Positions 7,328 to 9,020 of a stretch of 9,020 bases of DNA are shown here, one piece after another. This DNA comes from JBLIOB01 sp047639575. GTDB lineage: Bacteria > Bacteroidota > Bacteroidia > Flavobacteriales_D > Parvicellaceae. Each line of letters begins with the position of its first letter. Within the stretch, counting starts at the first letter, position 1. The translations under genes and the position numbers were made by a program. The stretch covers positions 1 through 9,020 of the forward strand of contig JBLIOB010000163.1 of the NCBI GenBank assembly GCA_047639575.1, given 5' to 3'. The notes under the pieces were generated by a model that searched no databases, had not been told where the DNA came from, and worked only from the letters and a program-made list of their open reading frames with translations.

Positions 7328-7564
7328 GTAGCGTTAATATTAAACGGGACTACTTAACCTACAAGAAAGTATAACTTTTATACCTCTGGATTCTTGCGTA
7401 AATGATTAAGGGGTAAGTGCCAGTTCTATAAGTATACTACAACTGAAGGATTTTTGTTACAGTTTTCTGCACTGTATTCAACGTAATTAGTCAGAGACTT
7501 AAATCTAATCGATTAATTACCTATTCCTACCTACTAACATTAAATTAGATGACCGTTGAATCTT
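7328..7564. other. Non-coding gap upstream of the adhesin operon
   Basis: These 237 AT-rich bases separate the small lipoprotein gene from the start of the operon. I see no ORF with a plausible start, no tRNA and no good intrinsic terminator here. No confident match to the Bacteroidota promoter pattern (TTG, about 19 bases, TAnnTTTG) was found on the minus strand. Even so, the operon promoter most likely lies here. A perfect ten-base palindrome, TAATCGATTA, lies at 7506-7515. Confidence 0.5.
7369..7383. promoter_or_regulatory. Short AT-rich inverted repeat upstream of the operon start
   Basis: GTATAA, three bases, then TTATAC form a perfect six-base inverted repeat about 42 bases upstream of the ATG at 7327. 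The position suits an operator or part of a promoter. However, such short AT-rich repeats arise easily by chance in this sequence. Confidence 0.2.
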
Positions 7565-7699
7565 TTACATTACTCCCATACCGGTTTTAACTCCTTTTTT
7601 TCCGTCACATTTCTTAACGCTGGTTTTATTCTTAGCAGCGCAAGATGCCACTCCAAGAATCAATAAAGCACATATTATAAAAGCAAGTAAATATCTCAT
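7565..7699 (-). CDS. Small lipoprotein, 44 residues
   Basis: A short ORF begins MRYLLAFIICALLILGVASC. This is a lipoprotein signal peptide with a lipobox VAS-C, the lipidated cysteine being residue 20. The mature peptide is only 25 residues (C20 to M44), strongly basic and without any acidic residue except D32. It has one further Cys (C31) in KKCDGKKG and ends TGMGVM. The lack of acidic residues after the lipid Cys does not fit the Bacteroidota surface-export signal, so a periplasm-facing location is more likely (inference). Bacteroidota encode many tiny lipoproteins of unknown function and I do not recognise this one. It is flanked by non-coding DNA on both sides and is probably transcribed alone or with the downstream operon. 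Confidence 0.7.
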   Translation of the reverse strand: MRYLLAFIICALLILGVASCAAKNKTSVKKCDGKKGVKTGMGVM

Positions 7700-7779
7700 A
7701 ACGTTATGTTTATGGATATAAATGTGGCTTTAATACTTTCTGAAAACTTGAGGGGTATCTATATTAACTACTATTATGA

Positions 7780-7796
7780 TGAAATTATTGTGCCAA
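7780..7796 (-). promoter_or_regulatory. Possible sigma-54-like promoter upstream of the small lipoprotein
   Basis: On the minus strand TTGGCACAATAATTTCA matches the sigma-54 -24 element (TTGGCAC) perfectly. The -12 element, at the right spacing, is TTTC instead of TTGC. It would start transcription near 7769, giving a leader of about 70 bases before the lipoprotein ATG at 7699. The imperfect -12 GC makes this tentative. Confidence 0.25.
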
Positions 7797-7808
7797 AAAT
7801 CAGGGCAT

Positions 7809-7842
7809 AAAAAAACCTCCATTCCAAAAAGGAACAGAGGTT
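7809..7842 (-). terminator. Intrinsic terminator of the acidic-tail protein gene
   Basis: Arms AACCTC (7814-7819) and GAGGTT (7837-7842) enclose an inner stem TTCC/GGAA with a five-base loop. On the minus-strand RNA the two intervening positions become U-G and G-U wobbles, giving a continuous 12-pair stem followed by a U run (A run 7809-7815). On the plus-strand RNA the same positions are C-A mismatches and no U run follows directly. It is therefore oriented for the minus strand, and it lies about 20 bases past the stop at 7862. Confidence 0.85.
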
Positions 7843-7861
7843 ACTTAAAATTTTACTGCTT

Positions 7862-8239
7862 TTAATCGTCTAAATCATCGATTATGCTTTCTACTGAATC
7901 TTTATTAGAATCCTCGTCTGCATCATCAATTACAACTTCATCTGAATCTTCAATTGTTTGCTCAATTGCAACCATTTCTTCTTCGACAACCTCATCTACT
8001 GCATCCGCAAGAACCAAGTTCTCTTCTTCTTCAACAGCTTCAATTTCTCTTTTTTTCTTTGGTCTTCGCACTCCTTTTTCAATAAGTGCAGCTGGCCCAC
8101 CAGTGGCGTACACCTTTGTTAGATGCTTCATAACCGCATCATCTTGCCCTCTAAAATTCCTCGCCATTTGCTTCGCTAATCTTAACCTTGACGGGTCATA
8201 CTTCCTGAAGAATGTTCTCAACTTCTGCTCTAACGTCAT
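7862..8239 (-). CDS. Small conserved-looking protein with basic N-terminus and acidic tail, function unknown
   Basis: From the ATG at 8239 the product has 125 residues. Residues 1-64 are basic and probably helical: MTLEQKLRTFFRKYDPSRLR, a FRGQDDAVMKHLTKVYATGG segment, and a cluster RRPKKKR at 58-64. Residues 65-125 contain 28 Asp/Glu and one Lys (K113), and are likely disordered. There is no signal peptide or membrane segment, so it is cytoplasmic. The frame extends upstream to another ATG at 8293. I prefer 8239 because the 18 extra residues (MNIHYIHAEF...) look non-coding in character and the soluble domain starts cleanly at MTLEQKL. The charge pattern suggests binding to a basic protein or nucleic acid, with the tail as an intramolecular mimic; that is inference. 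A strong terminator follows. Confidence 0.75.
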   Translation of the reverse strand: MTLEQKLRTFFRKYDPSRLRLAKQMARNFRGQDDAVMKHLTKVYATGGPAALIEKGVRRPKKKREIEAVEEEENLVLADAVDEVVEEEMVAIEQTIEDSDEVVIDDADEDSNKDSVESIIDDLDD

Positions 8240-8349
8240 ACTGAATATGATTTTTATTTCCTTAAACTCCGCATGAATATAATGGATATTCATTAAAATG
8301 GTTCAACTTTTCCGAACAATTATTAACAAGAATCCGTTAATTTGATCCA
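8240..8349. other. Divergent intergenic region
   Basis: These 110 bases lie between the divergent starts at 8239 (minus) and 8350 (plus), so promoters for both genes must lie in or near them. On the plus strand TTAATTTG (8337-8344) resembles the TAnnTTTG element but ends only five bases before the ATG and has no good -33 partner. On the minus strand a weak TTG and TATATTCA pair lies just upstream of the 8239 start. Neither is convincing. Confidence 0.4.
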
Positions 8350-9020
8350 ATGAGTGGAAAAACGGCATTAGTGGTTCAAGGAGGATCCCTTCGATCAGTA
8401 TTTACATCTGGGATTTTAGATTCCTTTATGGCTTCGGATTTTAATCCATTCGATATTTACATAGGAGTTAGCGGTGGCGCCATGTGCATGTCTTATTATA
8501 TTGCTAATCAATATAGAGATACGTTTCAGATTTTATCATCTATTTTCTCTGATGAGAAATTCATCAGTTTAAAGCAAATCTTCAAATCAGAAGGTTATGT
8601 AAACTTAGAGTACCTGCAGAAATATTCGATGAGGCATCATCCGTTAGATTTAAGCATCGCTTTGACTAACATAAAGAATAAGTTAGTAGAAATTGTTGCA
8701 ACTAATATGGCAAATGGTGAAGCGGTTTACCTGCAACCAGAATTAAGATCATGGCATAAGATGATGCGCGCTTCTTCTACGCTACCGTTTTTAACGAAGG
8801 GCTATTGCATGTTTGATGATTTAAAACTAATGGACGGAGGTTGGAGCGATCCGATCCCAATAAAGAGAGCTGTTGAACTAGGCGCAGATAAAGTGGTTGT
8901 TATACGCACAATGCCAGCTGATCAAAAGCTAGAGTGGAGTTACTTTGGATGGTTTGGTGGCTTCTGGCATCGAGATAATCCAGGGTTGAGTAAACGATTT
9001 TCTGAAGATCACGTTTATTA
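8350..9020 (+). CDS. Patatin-like phospholipase, YjjU type (C-terminus outside window)
   Basis: The visible part is 223 codons from the ATG at 8350. All three patatin elements are present. The oxyanion-hole loop is QGGSLRSVFTSGILD (residues 10-24). The nucleophile elbow is G39-V40-S41-G42-G43, with S41 the catalytic serine. The second catalytic residue is D162 in MDGGWSDPIP. The segments ALVVQGG, FNPFDIYIGVSGGA, RASSTLPF and VVVIRTMP closely follow Escherichia coli YjjU, which places it in that subgroup. Patatins hydrolyse acyl esters of lipids with a Ser-Asp dyad; the substrate here is unknown. No signal peptide is seen, so it is probably cytoplasmic or peripheral to the inner membrane. The loop reads GGSLRS where family members usually have GGGxRG. 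About 100-150 residues are probably missing at the right edge, judged from family length. Confidence 0.92.
   Translation, partial: MSGKTALVVQGGSLRSVFTSGILDSFMASDFNPFDIYIGVSGGAMCMSYYIANQYRDTFQILSSIFSDEKFISLKQIFKSEGYVNLEYLQKYSMRHHPLDLSIALTNIKNKLVEIVATNMANGEAVYLQPELRSWHKMMRASSTLPFLTKGYCMFDDLKLMDGGWSDPIPIKRAVELGADKVVVIRTMPADQKLEWSYFGWFGGFWHRDNPGLSKRFSEDHVY

Noticed and set aside
7506..7515. Ten-base palindrome TAATCGATTA as an operator
   Set aside because: It is a single short AT-rich palindrome with no second copy nearby and no clear promoter to overlap, so chance is a sufficient explanation.
7884..8276. Long plus-strand ORF rich in Ser/Thr, opposite the acidic-tail gene
   Set aside because: It is the antisense of GAA/GAT-rich acidic codons, which read as TTC/ATC-type Ser, Ile and Phe codons. 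The minus-strand gene has a terminator and sensible domain structure.
8240..8293. Upstream ATG extending the acidic-tail protein by 18 residues
   Set aside because: The extension has no domain character, sits in the divergent promoter region, and the helical domain begins naturally at the ATG at 8239. The longer form is not fully excluded.
8337..8344. TTAATTTG as the -7 element of the patatin promoter
   Set aside because: It lies only five bases from the ATG and lacks a TTG element at the expected upstream distance.

Overview
The window looks like chromosome of an AT-rich, probably marine or cold-habitat member of Bacteroidota (Flavobacteriales or a close relative). The evidence is a PorP/SprF-family protein, a type B sorting domain of the type IX secretion system (T9SS), SprB-type repeats and giant secreted repeat proteins. 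These traits are essentially confined to that phylum. The rank below phylum is inference.

Layout. Positions 1-7327 hold a tightly packed minus-strand operon of three genes, transcribed from right to left. First is an 818-residue secreted protein with six Cys-paired Ig-like repeats and a C-terminal T9SS type B sorting domain (4871-7327). Second, one base downstream, is a PorP/SprF-family outer-membrane protein with a TTG start and an unusual C-terminal extension (3784-4869). Third, 22 bases further on, is a giant surface protein that runs off the left edge (at least 1253 residues). It starts with a signal peptide, then two DUF3494 (ice-binding-protein-like) domains joined by a proline linker, then PKD/Ig-like modules, then at least eight complete SprB-type repeats. 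Positions 7328-7564 are non-coding and probably contain the operon promoter. Positions 7565-7699 encode a 44-residue lipoprotein. Positions 7700-7861 contain a weak sigma-54-like motif and a clear intrinsic terminator. That terminator ends a minus-strand gene (7862-8239) for a small protein with a basic N-terminal half and a very acidic tail. A divergent plus-strand gene (8350 to the right edge) encodes a patatin-like phospholipase of the YjjU type.

How the genes fit together. In Bacteroidota, SprF-like proteins are usually encoded beside the type B T9SS substrate whose secretion they support. Here one PorP/SprF gene lies between two large substrates. The simplest reading is a dedicated secretion and surface-attachment module for a repeat adhesin carrying two ice-binding-like heads. 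Binding to ice itself is not shown: DUF3494 is the family of many ice-binding proteins but also occurs in proteins of unknown ligand. The lipoprotein, the acidic protein and the patatin have no evident link to the adhesin operon.
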